Shown: positions 42,291 through 53,081 of the stretch, piece after piece
Position numbering within the stretch: the stretch's first letter is position 1
Layout of the letters: every line of letters starts with the position of its first letter
Source of the DNA: Calliopum simillimum
Lineage: Eukaryota; Arthropoda; Insecta; Diptera; Lauxaniidae
Assembly (NCBI GenBank): GCA_951812925.1
Contig: OX638372.1
Coordinates: 53,318,028-53,382,027, forward strand
Direction of reading: 5' to 3'
DNA: 64,000 nt
The notes under the pieces: model-generated
The model's input: only the letters and a program-made list of their open reading frames with translations
Databases searched by the model: none
Told to the model about the DNA's origin: nothing
Made by a program: the position numbers and the translations under genes

Positions 42291-42465
42291 ACGAGCACCA
42301 TATTGGGGAGAACACTTAAGTGCATTAAATGTGCATATACCAGAAGCCGGTTATGGCAGTCGTACGCATACGATAACTTGATTAGATGACAACAATAAAT
42401 TGAATTTTCATGAGGAGACAATGGCTGGAGTGGATCCAGATGATAAGTGGACAACTACACATATT
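42291..42465 (+). pseudogene. TANGO2-like last-exon fragment, copy A
   Basis: One frame reads SALNVHIPEAGYGSRTHTI, a stop, then LDDNNKLNFHEETMAGVDPD and DKWTTTHIQ. This resembles the C-terminal end of TANGO2 (pattern V-x-x-x-GYGTRTNTIILVD...F-E-x-M...W-x-T). It directly abuts the P32 piece with no spacer and ends at the foldback MITE. The call is from motif memory. Confidence 0.55.
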
Positions 42466-42846
42466 CAGGCCTGTTCCGTTATCCTCGTGGTTTCAATTAC
42501 TTTTTAGTTAGGCGGCTTTTTGATGAAAATGGTGAGTCACACGATAAAAAGTAAAGGATCTTTTTTGCGGAGAATTTCAGGTTCTATAAATAATATTCAT
42601 TTGTATTTATTAAAAAGTATCTGTTTCGGAAATATTCGATAAAGCCTAACTTCGATTTTTCCCATGTTTTTAACAATGTTTCTTAAACGGTTACTTTTTC
42701 GTTAATGCAAGTCAATGTGATTTGTAGAACCTGTAATTTTCCACAAAAAAGATTCTTATACTTTTTATCGTGTGACTCACCATTTTCATCAAAAAGGCTC
42801 CTAAATGAAAAGTAATTGAAACCATACGGATTACGGAACAGGCCTG
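42466..42846. mobile_element. Foldback MITE inside composite copy A
   Basis: 'caggcctgttccgttatcct' to the complement of 'caggcctgttccgtaatccg', with ATT on both sides. It occupies the same site as in copies B and C, so it was in the element before it multiplied. Confidence 0.85.
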
Positions 42847-43121
42847 ATTGAGAAGCAATACTTTGACGATTTAAATAAACTGTAAATGTATAATTAATCG
42901 TGTACAAAGACGAGTTCAACTTTTGTATGCAAAAATAAATGTATTCAGAAATTTTCTCAGGTCACTTACGGCCAGAAGTAATTTTAATACTTTTAATGTA
43001 TTTAATGATCCAAATAAGTCTAATATTTTAAAAAAATATGCATCATTTAGTTTGCGTACTTCATTTTATACAGTAATTAATTTAACACGCCTTGCTTGCA
43101 AACTGTTTTTTTTTTACAAGC

Positions 43122-43860
43122 TTACAATAAAATATTGACTTTATATTTTAAAAAGAAACCCGCAATCATCTCATTTTTTAAAAGATTTTTGTATCTTGCT
43201 CTTCACACCTTTCAATGCTGCTTTGCGTGAAGATTTAACAGCGATTTTAAACTCATGCGAAATCGCGTGACCTATATAGTAAATGAAAGAAGATTTTATT
43301 ATTAAAATTATGATTTTGAATTGTTTCAATTAATTTTACCGTGTATTTACGGAATTTCTACTCAATGGTATGTAAGCGTATGGATCTACTTTGCCTTTCT
43401 TTTTCATATCATCCTTTACCTTTTTCGATGAGTATTCACTACCTGTATATGCTGATTTGCCCGATTTAGCTGTATAACAGGTCGATGTATGCCCTTGCCA
43501 CCGGCAGTATAACGCGAGGTAGAAGTTTTACCTGAGCGCATGCTTGTAGCATTGTTAGCTTTACGTTTACGATTTGAGGCGTTGAGTTTCACTTTATCTT
43601 AAATTATTGAGAAATTAAACTTTGCATTTGCGTTATTTGTATTTAATATTCTAATCATTACTAGAATCCTCTTCCATGCCACGTTTGACTACTGGTTTTG
43701 TTTCCATAGCATCGTCACCATCATTATCATCGCTACTGCTATCTCCATCATCGCCGATTTGTATCCTTATTTTTCGATTTCGCAGTTGCATTTGTGCCGG
43801 ATAAATCAGGACGATTTGCTGGTAATAAAATATTTGGAAAGTTATTATTTTAACTAAATT
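43122..43860 (-). pseudogene. Rrp12: RRP12 C-terminal fragment, copy A
   Basis: RRP12 is a HEAT-repeat ribosome-biogenesis and nuclear-export factor. On the minus strand an acidic stretch (GDDGDSSSDDNDGDDAMETK), a Ser/Tyr/Gly-rich basic region and a basic tail with KKEM/KMR-AGFFLK-like wording near 43130-43160 can be recognised. Frames are broken, and a codon in the tail exon (near 43270) has decayed. It continues, beyond copy B, at 53282-53740. Confidence 0.65.
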
Positions 43861-44183
43861 TCAAATGAGTATTTTCATACTAACGCACTTAAAACATTGC
43901 CAATCGATTTTATAGGTGCGTTTTTTTCGGCATTCTATCTGGACTTTCTTTAGCACTTTACGATAAATGTATGGGAAAGCAACAACAAATAGCGCTAAGC
44001 TAATGCACGTTAAATTAAAGTGGTAAGCTCCGCGGCTAAATATTGTTGCCGTTTGACACTGTTTTTTATTGATTATTAATCGGGTTTTTTTAATCGGTAA
44101 TTGTGACTTCGCACTTGTTATCGATTGTAAGTTGACATTTGTGTATTGTTGACATTTGTAGTTTTTTTTTATTAAAAAATATT

Positions 44184-44196
44184 AAGAAGTGTAATT
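44184..44196 (+). repeat. LINE target-site duplication, left
   Basis: 'aagaagtgtaatt', identical to 49984-49996. Copy C shows the uninterrupted site near 59335-59345. Confidence 0.9.
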
Positions 44197-44223
44197 ATTC
44201 GGGTTGTAACAGCGTTAGTGTGC

Positions 44224-44230
44224 GGACGTG
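44224..44230 (+). promoter_or_regulatory. Downstream promoter element at +28 of the LINE
   Basis: GGACGTG begins exactly 27 bases after the first LINE base (44197, initiator-like ATTC). Internal TATA-less promoters with a DPE at +28 are known for Drosophila I, Doc, F and jockey elements. Its place supports 44197 as the transcription start. Confidence 0.65.
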
Positions 44231-44563
44231 CGTTTATTTAATTCTTGATTGTGACAAAATGGCCGCTGGCTCTTTAATTGAAATTGAACCTAATATTAAA
44301 AATTAAAATAAATTAGATACATTTTAATAAGTGGACATAGACAAAAACAATAAAACTGTTCCTTATTTGATAAAAAATTCTGAGCAATTGTGCTGTGCTG
44401 TGTTGTGGAAAAATTTATTAAAAAAAATAAAAAATCATATTCTAATAAAGGAAAAATAATTTTTAATTGAAATTTCAAGTCCTTGCTATTACTTTGAGTA
44501 AGTTTTCTTTTTATTATTTTCTTAAACATAATTATTTTATAAAAAGTGCCAAAAAGAAACGTT

Positions 44564-46033
44564 ATGGCGGACGACGCTGGGGGGCCGCTGCGCCCCTCAG
44601 GGTCAGGGTGGCGAAGCCGCAGTACTTCACGCAAAAGAGACGAGAAAAGATCCAAACCTTCGGATAGAACTGAGAGAAATACTAAAATGGCTGTCAACGA
44701 TGGCGAAGGAAACATTGAAGCGGAAAATAACCAAATAAATGCAAGTATTAACACTGAAAAAGTCGCTGAAAACAACAAAGGAAACATTGTCTATAAATAT
44801 GATGACTCGCATCGCGGGCCTTTCATGGTGTATATTGATTCAAGTAGTGGCGAAAATAATACAAGAAAACCCATCAATGCAATTAGCTTAACTAAAACAC
44901 TCATTAAACTGGCAGTTACAGATATTTGTGAGATTATTAAAATTGGCTTCGGCCGCTGTAAAATTACCTTCAAAAATCCTAGCGCAGCGAACGCACTTGC
45001 CAATGATTCAAGATTGAAAGAATATGGATATGAGGCAAAAGTATTTGCCCATTTTGTGTCCAAAATGGGTATAATATTTGACATACCAACTGATGTATCG
45101 GTAGATGAATTGATGGATGAATTGAGATCGCCAATTCCGATTCTAAAAATTTTTAGAGTGGAACGAACCGAATCAAACGGTGACAAAACTCCAACGCGAA
45201 GAGTTAAAATAATTTTTAAAGGATTAGAAATCCCTAACGAATTGGTGTTTGGTTATACGAAGGTACCAGTGAAACATTTTATTTCATTTGGACAGTGCTA
45301 CCGCTGTTACAGATTTAACCATTTCGCTCAGCATTGCAAACAAAGAGACCAACCATGCCCCAATTGTTTTCTTTTTCACACAAAGGAGGAGCCATGTGGA
45401 GAAATCTGCTGTACCAACTGTAAACAAAAACATGCACCCACCATTAAAGATTGTCCAGCACGTGTCAAAGCATACTCTTTGAAAAAGATTATGACTTTGG
45501 AAAACTTATCTGTTAAAGAAGCTAGAGCTAAATTTTCAAACATTTTTTCAAATCGATTTGAAGTTTTATCCGAAAATGAAAATGATGCAAGTTTTCCGCC
45601 TCTAAGGAATGCCAAAAAATCACTTCCGGTGTTGAATAACAGCCAAGAAGCAGCAAAACATCTTCACTCTATTTTTCCATATTCCAGGGTGGCCAAACAA
45701 AATGGCAATCGGGAGAGAGAAGCATCTAATGCTAGAAAAGCAATGCAGGAATGGAAAAACCTAACTGCTGATGTCAATGTTACAAACAATAGTCCAAATA
45801 CAAATTTTGTTAACCCTCATAAAAGCTCTGACACAGAGAAGTTTTTAAAAGAGTTGACTATTAAATGCACAAAACATATAACTGATTGGAATAACGATAA
45901 TTTAAATGCAACGCAGCAAAATATTCTTCAAGATATAAAGGATTCAATTAATTCATATTTAAACAAATCTGATTTAGAGGTACTAAATAAAAGCTTGGAA
46001 TTTGAGCAAATCTACACCGAACCAACACTTTAA
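44564..46033 (+). CDS. LINE ORF1, gag-like nucleic-acid-binding protein with three zinc knuckles
   Basis: 490 residues from ATG 44564 (an in-frame GTG at 44546 is less likely). The protein would bind LINE RNA in the cytoplasm and form the ribonucleoprotein. The N-terminal 60 residues are Arg/Ser-rich. An RRM-like region follows (GPFMVYIDSSSGE; then IIKIGFGRCKITFKNPSAAN), and then three zinc knuckles at about 250-310: CYRCYRFNHFAQHC, CPNCFLFHTKEEPC and CTNCKQKHAPTIKDC. This fits ORF1 of I/R1/Jockey-group LINEs. The stop TAA abuts the ORF2 ATG (TAAATG), so ORF2 may be made by reinitiation or stop-start coupling. Confidence 0.88.
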   Translation: MADDAGGPLRPSGSGWRSRSTSRKRDEKRSKPSDRTERNTKMAVNDGEGNIEAENNQINASINTEKVAENNKGNIVYKYDDSHRGPFMVYIDSSSGENNTRKPINAISLTKTLIKLAVTDICEIIKIGFGRCKITFKNPSAANALANDSRLKEYGYEAKVFAHFVSKMGIIFDIPTDVSVDELMDELRSPIPILKIFRVERTESNGDKTPTRRVKIIFKGLEIPNELVFGYTKVPVKHFISFGQCYRCYRFNHFAQHCKQRDQPCPNCFLFHTKEEPCGEICCTNCKQKHAPTIKDCPARVKAYSLKKIMTLENLSVKEARAKFSNIFSNRFEVLSENENDASFPPLRNAKKSLPVLNNSQEAAKHLHSIFPYSRVAKQNGNREREASNARKAMQEWKNLTADVNVTNNSPNTNFVNPHKSSDTEKFLKELTIKCTKHITDWNNDNLNATQQNILQDIKDSINSYLNKSDLEVLNKSLEFEQIYTEPTL

Positions 46034-49000
46034 ATGAAAATACTACAATATAATATTCAAAGTTTAAAAAAATCGGGAAACAAAGAATTACTAGAAATAT
46101 ATTTAGAAAAAAATCAAATAGACATTGCGTTACTTTGTGAAACATGGCTTTTAGATAACGCTTGTTCTAGTATGTCAAAATTTAATTACGTGTGCAAAAA
46201 CAGACCGGATGGTTTTGGAGGTGTTGGTATTTATATTAAAAAACACATTAAATTTTCTTTGATAAGTATTTCGAGCACACTTGAAGTGGTAGGAATTACA
46301 ACACTCAATCTTCAAAACAACATTAACATATTATGTGTCTACAATGCTCCAAACCTTGATACTAGATTATTTAAAACTGAATTAGACAAACTTTTTAATT
46401 TTGCAAAAATTTTTCAAGGATTTACTCTTGTGGGTGGAGACTTTAATGCAAGGTCGCCACTTTGGGGCTGTAACCCTTCCAACTCTAAAGGAGACATACT
46501 TGAATCCATAGTTAACGATTATGGTTTTCTATGCTTAAACGATGGATCACCAACCTTCTTGACAAATAATAGCATACCTTCTGCCTTGGATTTAACATTC
46601 GTTAGCAATTATAATTCCAACATATCCTGGTCAGCGGTTAACACAAGAATCACTAGCAGTAATCATTTGCCAGTGATTATAAACCTAGCGAGAGAATTTC
46701 AAGCTCCAAAATTTTGCAAAAAATTAAATAGAGTTCAATTGCTGAAAGACATATCTAAATTGTCAGTTGGAGGCAATCTTACGGAATTCCAGTCAAGAAT
46801 AAATGCTATATATACAAAGAATACGGTTAAAATAAATGAAAAAAATAAGTATATTCCGAAACCATGGTGGAATAAGGAAACAGAAAAACTTTTTCGCTTG
46901 AGAAACGCAGCACGTCAAAAATACAATAAGGTTAGAACAGTAGCAAATTCTGAATTATGGATTAAAGCGGAAACAGAACTAAGAGAAAATATAAGCTCTC
47001 TAAAGAAACAAAACTTTAACATTTTGCTGGAGGAAATTTCTAATCCTGCTTCTTCCAAGGAAATGTGGCGAAAAATTGCGAATTTAAAAAAATATGAGTG
47101 TGCAAAAAAAACTAACAATTCTTGGAGCGATACTCAAAAAAAGGATTTCCTTAAATTTATTTCAGCCAGTGGAACGAGCGATAGTAATAATCAAGACAAC
47201 AGTCACTTCGTGACTCCAACAGTGGATATCCCAAAACTGGCTTTTAATGATTTTAACGAATTTTTAAAAAAACGAAATCCAAACTCAGCTATGGGCGCAG
47301 ATAAAATTTCTTACAAGGTATTGCTGAATCTTTCGAATGAAGAACTCGTTAGTCTTTTCAAAATGTTGGAAAAAATTTGGAATGACGGCATTATTCCTGA
47401 AGAATGGCGCATAATTAAAATCGTTCCCATCCCAAAAAAAAGTGGGGATCCAGCTATCGTTACTCAAAATAGGCCAATCTGCCTTATGTCAACGCTTTTG
47501 AAAATAATTGAGGGACTGATTAAAAAACACATTGATAATCATATAACTAATCAAAATCTTATACCTGAAAGGTCATATGCCTTCAGGCATAATCGATCTA
47601 CATCTCAGTGTATCAATGATTTGATCAATACAGTGTATGCAGCCAAGCATACTGGCATGCATGTAGTTGCAGTTTGCATTGACATTGAAAAGGCTTACGA
47701 TTCGACTGATAATAGGATATTGTGTGAAATTTTAAGAAATATGAATTTCAACCCAGCAATTATCAATTGGATTTACTCTTTTTTAAGCAACCGAACTTTG
47801 GTTCTTGGTAATCAATCAATTCGATCCAGCAAAGGACTTGCTCAAGGCAGCGGTTTGAGCCCAACACTGTTTAATTTATATACATCAAGCCTTCATTCAA
47901 TCTCTGACGAATCGTGTTCGTTGTTTCAATTCGCTGATGATTTTTTCCTGATTTGTACCGATGCAGACTTTGATTTGGCTAGAGAAAAATTAATTGCAAA
48001 AATTACATCATTCTCTGAAATTTGTAGGGATCTCAAGCTCAACTTTAATGCCCAAAAAACCAATGCATTTCATTTTAATAATAAAAGAAGGAACCTTAAC
48101 ATCTCAATTAATGGATCCACGTTGCAAGATGTTTCAGCAATCAAATATTTGGGGCGCATCATTTCCTGTAATAATTCGTCATCCCTTCACTCGAATTATG
48201 TTGTTGGAAAAATCAATCGTACATGCAATTTTTTAAAGATTATCAGCGGTTGTAAATTTGGAATAGATCCTCAAAAAGCATTACAATTTTTTAAAGCCTT
48301 TACAAGATCGAAGATTGAGTATGCAGTCGCTTCATTCTCAAACCTTTCAAAAAATGCTGCTTCAAAAATCAAATCGTGTGTAAACGCCAATCTTAGGAGA
48401 GGTCTGGGACTAATTCGTTCGACGCCTGTTCATGTCATCTATCATCTGGCTGCGGAGCTCCCACCAGAATATCGTTTTAAACTTGCTACGGCAAAAGAAA
48501 TTGCCAAGTGCATTGCTTTTGACTTACCTATATCGAAGCTGCTATTAGAAGCAAACTTTAACATCAACACCAGTTACTTTAGAATATTTCGTGAATTTGA
48601 GAATATCTTCAGAGACATTGAAATCATTAGATTTAGGAAGCTCACATCTCCAAAAATTAACACTATTCCCGAATTTTTCTCAGGCATCAATAAACGAAAG
48701 GCCGATGCCAGTAATGCTGTTGTATTTCAAATTTTTCGAGAAAAAATCAATGGTCTGATGCAGAGGGATTTTGAAATCATCTATACCGATGGATCGGTTG
48801 CAGACAACACCACAGGATTTGCATTTTTTCACCCAGCAAGTAACACTTTAAAAAATTTTTTCACTAATAAACACCTAGCGTCCATGACAGCTGAGTTGTT
48901 GGCACTGGATAAAGCTATAGATTTTGCTATACAAAATAACTTTCGAAAAATTTCAGTATTAACAGACAGTTTGAGCGCAATTCTAGCAATAAAAAGTGAT

Positions 49001-49609
49001 TCCTCTGATAATTTCATCATCAAAGGGTTAATTAACAAAATACAAAATAGCGATTTAATCATTGTTGAATTTCACTACATACCTGGTCACAGGAATATTG
49101 ATCCAAATGAAATTGTGGATGTAGCAGCCAAAAGCGCGGCGCAAACAGGCGAATTCTCTCCATGCAAATGGACACTTAAAGACGCCATAAACACAATTCT
49201 AGAAAAACTGAAACTGCAATGGAAAGCGAATTACAACCTGCTATGTCAAGACAAAGGAGTAAATTATGGAATTATGTTCCCTTATCCGGTTTCTAAACCA
49301 TGGTTTAAAAATAGTCAACACAATCCCATTGAAATCAAACAATTAAACAGAATTCTGTCGGGACACTCCTTTTGCAAAGCAACTCTAGCCAAAATGAATG
49401 TTACTCCAAGTAATCTTTGCGACAGTTGTGGAACAGTAGAAGATGCTTCACACATAATATTTTCGTGTCAACTATATAATCAGTCCAGGCAAAGGTTTCC
49501 CAAACTTATACAATATAATTCATTAATTGAACTTTTCCAAAATCTTAACTTTAAAGAGTTCGGCAGTACCATCATCAATTTCTTGAAAGATACAAAAGTT
49601 CCTCTCTAA
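46034..49609 (+). CDS. LINE ORF2: endonuclease, reverse transcriptase, RNase H
   Basis: 1191 residues, uninterrupted. The apurinic-type endonuclease (about 1-230) has LLCETWLLDN, GGVGIYIK, VGGDFNARSPLWG near 133 and SNHLPVI. The RT (about 440-720) has RPICLMSTLLKIIEGLIKKH, ICIDIEKAYDS-like text (VCIDIEKAYDS), GLAQGSGLSPTLFNLYTSSL and QFADDFFLI near 634. RNase H (about 915-1045) has IYTDGSVADN, SMTAELLALDKA, LTDSLSAILAIK and HYIPGHRNIDPNEIVD, that is the D-E-D-D set. A C-terminal CDSCGTVEDASHIIFSC motif follows. An EN-RT-RNase H order places it in the I group. All catalytic motifs are present, so the protein could be active. Confidence 0.93.
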   Translation: MKILQYNIQSLKKSGNKELLEIYLEKNQIDIALLCETWLLDNACSSMSKFNYVCKNRPDGFGGVGIYIKKHIKFSLISISSTLEVVGITTLNLQNNINILCVYNAPNLDTRLFKTELDKLFNFAKIFQGFTLVGGDFNARSPLWGCNPSNSKGDILESIVNDYGFLCLNDGSPTFLTNNSIPSALDLTFVSNYNSNISWSAVNTRITSSNHLPVIINLAREFQAPKFCKKLNRVQLLKDISKLSVGGNLTEFQSRINAIYTKNTVKINEKNKYIPKPWWNKETEKLFRLRNAARQKYNKVRTVANSELWIKAETELRENISSLKKQNFNILLEEISNPASSKEMWRKIANLKKYECAKKTNNSWSDTQKKDFLKFISASGTSDSNNQDNSHFVTPTVDIPKLAFNDFNEFLKKRNPNSAMGADKISYKVLLNLSNEELVSLFKMLEKIWNDGIIPEEWRIIKIVPIPKKSGDPAIVTQNRPICLMSTLLKIIEGLIKKHIDNHITNQNLIPERSYAFRHNRSTSQCINDLINTVYAAKHTGMHVVAVCIDIEKAYDSTDNRILCEILRNMNFNPAIINWIYSFLSNRTLVLGNQSIRSSKGLAQGSGLSPTLFNLYTSSLHSISDESCSLFQFADDFFLICTDADFDLAREKLIAKITSFSEICRDLKLNFNAQKTNAFHFNNKRRNLNISINGSTLQDVSAIKYLGRIISCNNSSSLHSNYVVGKINRTCNFLKIISGCKFGIDPQKALQFFKAFTRSKIEYAVASFSNLSKNAASKIKSCVNANLRRGLGLIRSTPVHVIYHLAAELPPEYRFKLATAKEIAKCIAFDLPISKLLLEANFNINTSYFRIFREFENIFRDIEIIRFRKLTSPKINTIPEFFSGINKRKADASNAVVFQIFREKINGLMQRDFEIIYTDGSVADNTTGFAFFHPASNTLKNFFTNKHLASMTAELLALDKAIDFAIQNNFRKISVLTDSLSAILAIKSDSSDNFIIKGLINKIQNSDLIIVEFHYIPGHRNIDPNEIVDVAAKSAAQTGEFSPCKWTLKDAINTILEKLKLQWKANYNLLCQDKGVNYGIMFPYPVSKPWFKNSQHNPIEIKQLNRILSGHSFCKATLAKMNVTPSNLCDSCGTVEDASHIIFSCQLYNQSRQRFPKLIQYNSLIELFQNLNFKEFGSTIINFLKDTKVPL

Positions 49610-49983
49610 ATTATTCATTGGACTAAAGATTCAACAATTAAATTTCAACAACATTCAACTTTCAACAATCAACCTTACAATTTCAATAAATTATGATACA
49701 ATTAAATTTCTATAAGTAACAACTATAATATGAATAAATACCAACATGAACATGCAACCCTGCAAGTCACAACAATCAACACTAAAACATCTTGTCTATA
49801 TTAAATACAACACAGCACATTTATAGCACTAAAGAACATTTATATTAATTTTTAATAACGACGTCGTAAAACGACAAAATTGGTGTTGGCGATATAACTC
49901 TAAGAGTGGCCAAATAATTCTCTGATCCTTTTGGAGATTCCAAAAGCTATTGGAGTAACTCTAAACCCAAAAAAAAAAAAAAA

Positions 49984-49996
49984 AAGAAGTGTAATT
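49984..49996 (+). repeat. LINE target-site duplication, right
   Basis: 'aagaagtgtaatt', identical to 44184-44196. The RRP12 ATG follows at 50001. Confidence 0.9.
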
Positions 49997-50000
49997 GAAA

Positions 50001-51537
50001 ATGGCTAAAATTCGTTCAAAACTTAAGCGTCATACCAAAGGTAAAAGCTGGGGACGAGGCCTTTCGTCAACTTCAAATCCAGAGCAGATGAAACATCGGA
50101 TGAAGGCAAAGTCGCGTTTCTTTCAACCAAATTTGAATATGGGTAAGAAAATTGCTTTATTCAGTAAAAAAAAAAAAAATGCATTAATTTATAAATTATA
50201 GTGGCAGGAGATGCAGATGCAACTGGCCTAACATTGGAAGCGGTGCAAAAACATGAACAGCGTCAAATGTACAACGCCGAAGCCACAGTAAATGACATCG
50301 CAGGAAGCTTGAAATCTTTCAATATGGATGATGATGCTGATGATATGTCCGAAACACAACACGGCACATTTAAGACTTTCAAAACATTTGCATCCAACTA
50401 CAGCACTTGTACCAACATGAGCTTTAAAAAATTGCCCGTCGGCTTTAGAGGTTCTTCAGATTTGCATAAGGAAATGTTGGCCATATTAACAGCGCTGACG
50501 GGTGGTACAGAATCATCTACAGAATATTTTATTTTATTAATGCAACGAATAGAGGCAAGCACTGAGGCGCAGGATATTATTGCTGGTGTGTCTTTATTGG
50601 GTATGGGTATAAAATCTTTGCCAGCACCAGTACTTCGTAAAAGTTTCGGAGAGACTGCACAAACGCTGTTGTCGTTGTTGCAGCGTTTTATGGAGACAAC
50701 AAATCAATCGGTCATTAAATACATCATTGGCTGCCTGTCAGTGTTGTTGCGTGCACAAGACTATGCGACCTGGAGTTATAGCTCAACTTAGCAGTATATT
50801 GATGCGATACTCTCATTTACGACGCATTTAAAACCAAAAATAGGTAGTTTTTGATTAATTTTTCAACTATGTACTTACTAAATTCTTTTAATATACATAG
50901 ATACGCAAAGCAGCACAACATGCAATTGTGTCCATATTACATGGCAGTTCATTTATGATAACTTCCAACTCTAATGATGAAAATGGTGATGACAATGAGG
51001 CATCTGCAGCAACCAGTACTAATGGAAATTAAATAAAAATTAAATCTCATCCTGCTAGCTAATGATGCTGCTAGCATGCACTCTGGTAAATCTTCTACCT
51101 CGCGTTATAGTGCTGGTGGCAAGGGTATACATCGACCTGTTGGGACCAGTAATGCAGTTTCGATGAAATCGGATTATACAGCTAAATCGGGCAAATCAGC
51201 ATATTCAGGTTCACTACTACTACTCATCAAAAAGGCAAAAGGTGATACGAAAAAAAAAAGGCAAAGTAGATCCATACACTAACATACCATTGAGTAGAAA
51301 TTCCTTAAATAAACGGTAAAATGAGTTAAGACTGTTCAAAATCATAATCTTAATAATGAATTCTTTTTTAATTTGATATATAGTTCACGTGCCCAAAATT
51401 CACGTGCGATTAAAAACGCTGTTAAAAATTCACGCAAAGGAGCATTCAAAGGTGTGAAAAACAAGATACAAAAATCTTATAAAAAAGAAATGATTGCGGG
51501 TTTCTTTTTGAAATCTAAAGTTGATATTTTATTGTAA
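50001..51537 (+). pseudogene. Rrp12: RRP12 gene fragments, copy B
   Basis: Exon 1 (50001-50142) reads MAKIRSKLKRHTKGKSWGRG, then NPEQMKHRMKAKSRFF, the typical RRP12 N-terminus. It ends at a GTAAGA donor. Exon 2 begins at 50202 (AGDADATGLTLEAVQKHEQR) and runs through FKKLPVGFRGSSDLHKEMLA to an in-frame TAG at 50789 where copy C has Trp. Compared with copy C it lacks six residues (EIIKER) but keeps about 44 internal residues that C has lost. A later exon (about 50900-51031, RKAAQHAIVSILHGS) and the C-terminal exons (about 51060-51537, ending AGFFLKSKVDILL) follow. Most of the HEAT-repeat middle is missing. Broken, but with introns kept. Confidence 0.82.
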
Positions 51538-51818
51538 AAAGCTTGTAAAAAAAAAACAGTTTGAAAGCAAGGCGTGTTAAATTAATTACTGTATAAAATA
51601 AAGTTCATTATTACTATGTAAACTAAATAATTCATATTTTTTAAAAGTTTATAGTTATTTGGAACGTTAAACACATTAAAAGTATTAAAATAAATTCTGG
51701 CTGTAAATGACCTGAGAAAATTGCTGAATACATTTATTTTTGCATACAAAAGTTGAACTCGTCTTTGAATGAATAACACATACAGTTTATTTAAATCGTC
51801 AAAGTATTGCTTCTCAAT

Positions 51819-52194
51819 CAGGCCTGTTCTGTAATCCTCGTGGTTTCAATTACTTTTCACTTAGGAGGTTTTTTTGATGAAAATGGTGAGTCACACGATA
51901 AAAAGTATTAAAATCTTTTTTGAGGAAAATTACAGATTCTACAAATAACATTGACTTGCATCAACAAAAAAGTAACCATTTCGGAAACATTCTTAAAAAA
52001 CTGCAAAAAGTCGAAAAATTCGACTTTACCGAATATTTACTTTTTAATAAATACTAATGAATATTATTTGTAGAACCTGTAATTCTCCACAAAAAAAGAT
52101 TCTTATACTTTTTATAGTGTGACTCACCATTTTCATCCAAAAAACCTCCTAAGTGAAAAGTAATTGAAACCACGAGGATTACAGAACAGGCCTG
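51819..52194. mobile_element. Foldback MITE inside composite copy B
   Basis: Ends 'caggcctgttctgtaatcct' and its complement; AAT on both sides. Same position as in copies A and C. Confidence 0.85.
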
Positions 52195-52375
52195 AATATT
52201 AGTCGTTGTCCACTTATTATCTGGATTGACTCCAGCCATTGCCTCCTCACGAAGATACAATTTATTCTTGTCATCTAATAAAATTATCGTATGCGTACGA
52301 CTGCCATAACTGGCTTCTGGTATATGCACCAGAAGGTTCTCCACAATTTGGTGCTCGTCGTTGATGATAAACTAT
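52195..52375 (-). pseudogene. TANGO2-like last-exon fragment, copy B
   Basis: The minus strand reads ENLLVHIPEASYGSRTHTII, then LLDDKNKLYLREEAMAGVNP and DNKWTTTNIQ. This copy has no stop in the frame, unlike copy A. It abuts the P32 piece. Confidence 0.55.
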
Positions 52376-53081
52376 TACCAAAACCAAAGTAGCGACCTTC
52401 TTCATATTGATCAAGACCCAGTGGTACATTGCTGCAAAGTGGTCAGACAATTTTTCAACAAATTCATTGCTGATACCCTTCTCTTCAAGTAAATTCATAA
52501 GTAAATCATATAGACAACCATCGAGCACATCTCCGGCAACAGCAACAGCGTATACTTTATCATTTCACTCGCTTTCAAAAATGCACCTTTCAACAATTTT
52601 TTATATTCGCCTTCCTGTGGTGTTCCTTGTAGGAAATTGTGGCTTGCTACGCATTTCACCCATTCGGGTTTATCAGCATTTGGATCAATTTCGGGTTCTT
52701 CCTCAGTGTCAACTGTATGATTTACGTTGAAACTGACGACAACAACGGCTCTACATCAGCGCCTTGCAATTTAACAGTGAATCCATCCAAAGCAGTTGGC
52801 ACAGCTTTGGCTTTTTCTGCCTTACGCTCTGCGACAATTTCTTCAGTTAAAAACTCAACCAATTCGCGTTCACCCTTGGTGTGAATGTGATGTTTAATAC
52901 CACAACCGCAGCTGCACCCTAAGCTTGGCTTTTCAACATTTAAATCCTAATATTGTTGGATTTTTCGACATGTGCCAAATGCTGTAAGGTTGCACTTACC
53001 GAATACATTTTTCAGCGAATTTGCCTTGGCACTGGCGGCGATATTGAAAAAACGTAATGTGGCTTTGTTCAAATTATTCAT
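52376..53081 (-). pseudogene. P32: P32 gene fragment, copy B
   Basis: The ATG at 53079-53081 opens MNNLNKATLRFFNIAASAK-like text, followed by a GTAAGTGCAACC donor and then HHIHTKGERELVEF, LTEEIVAERKAEKAKAVPTA, the PEIDPNAD motif and CLYDLLMNLLEEKGISNEFV. Frameshifts separate the pieces. Close to copy C. Confidence 0.8.

Larger units (their letters stand above)
44197..49983 (+). mobile_element. Full-length I-group LINE with two intact ORFs
   Basis: 5.8 kb bounded by a 13-bp target duplication and ending in a poly-A tail (about 49969-49983). It has a 5' UTR of 367 bp with a downstream promoter element, ORF1 at 44564-46033, ORF2 at 46034-49609, and a 3' UTR of about 360 bp. Both ORFs are open. 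It is inserted in composite copy B a few bases upstream of the RRP12 start codon. Confidence 0.93.

Noticed and set aside
44627..45615. Minus-strand frames under LINE ORF1
   Set aside because: Antisense shadows of a well-supported gag-like ORF.
49970..50201. LINE driving expression of RRP12 copy B
   Set aside because: The LINE is in sense and just upstream, but RRP12 here is broken by a stop and a large deletion, so no functional product is expected.
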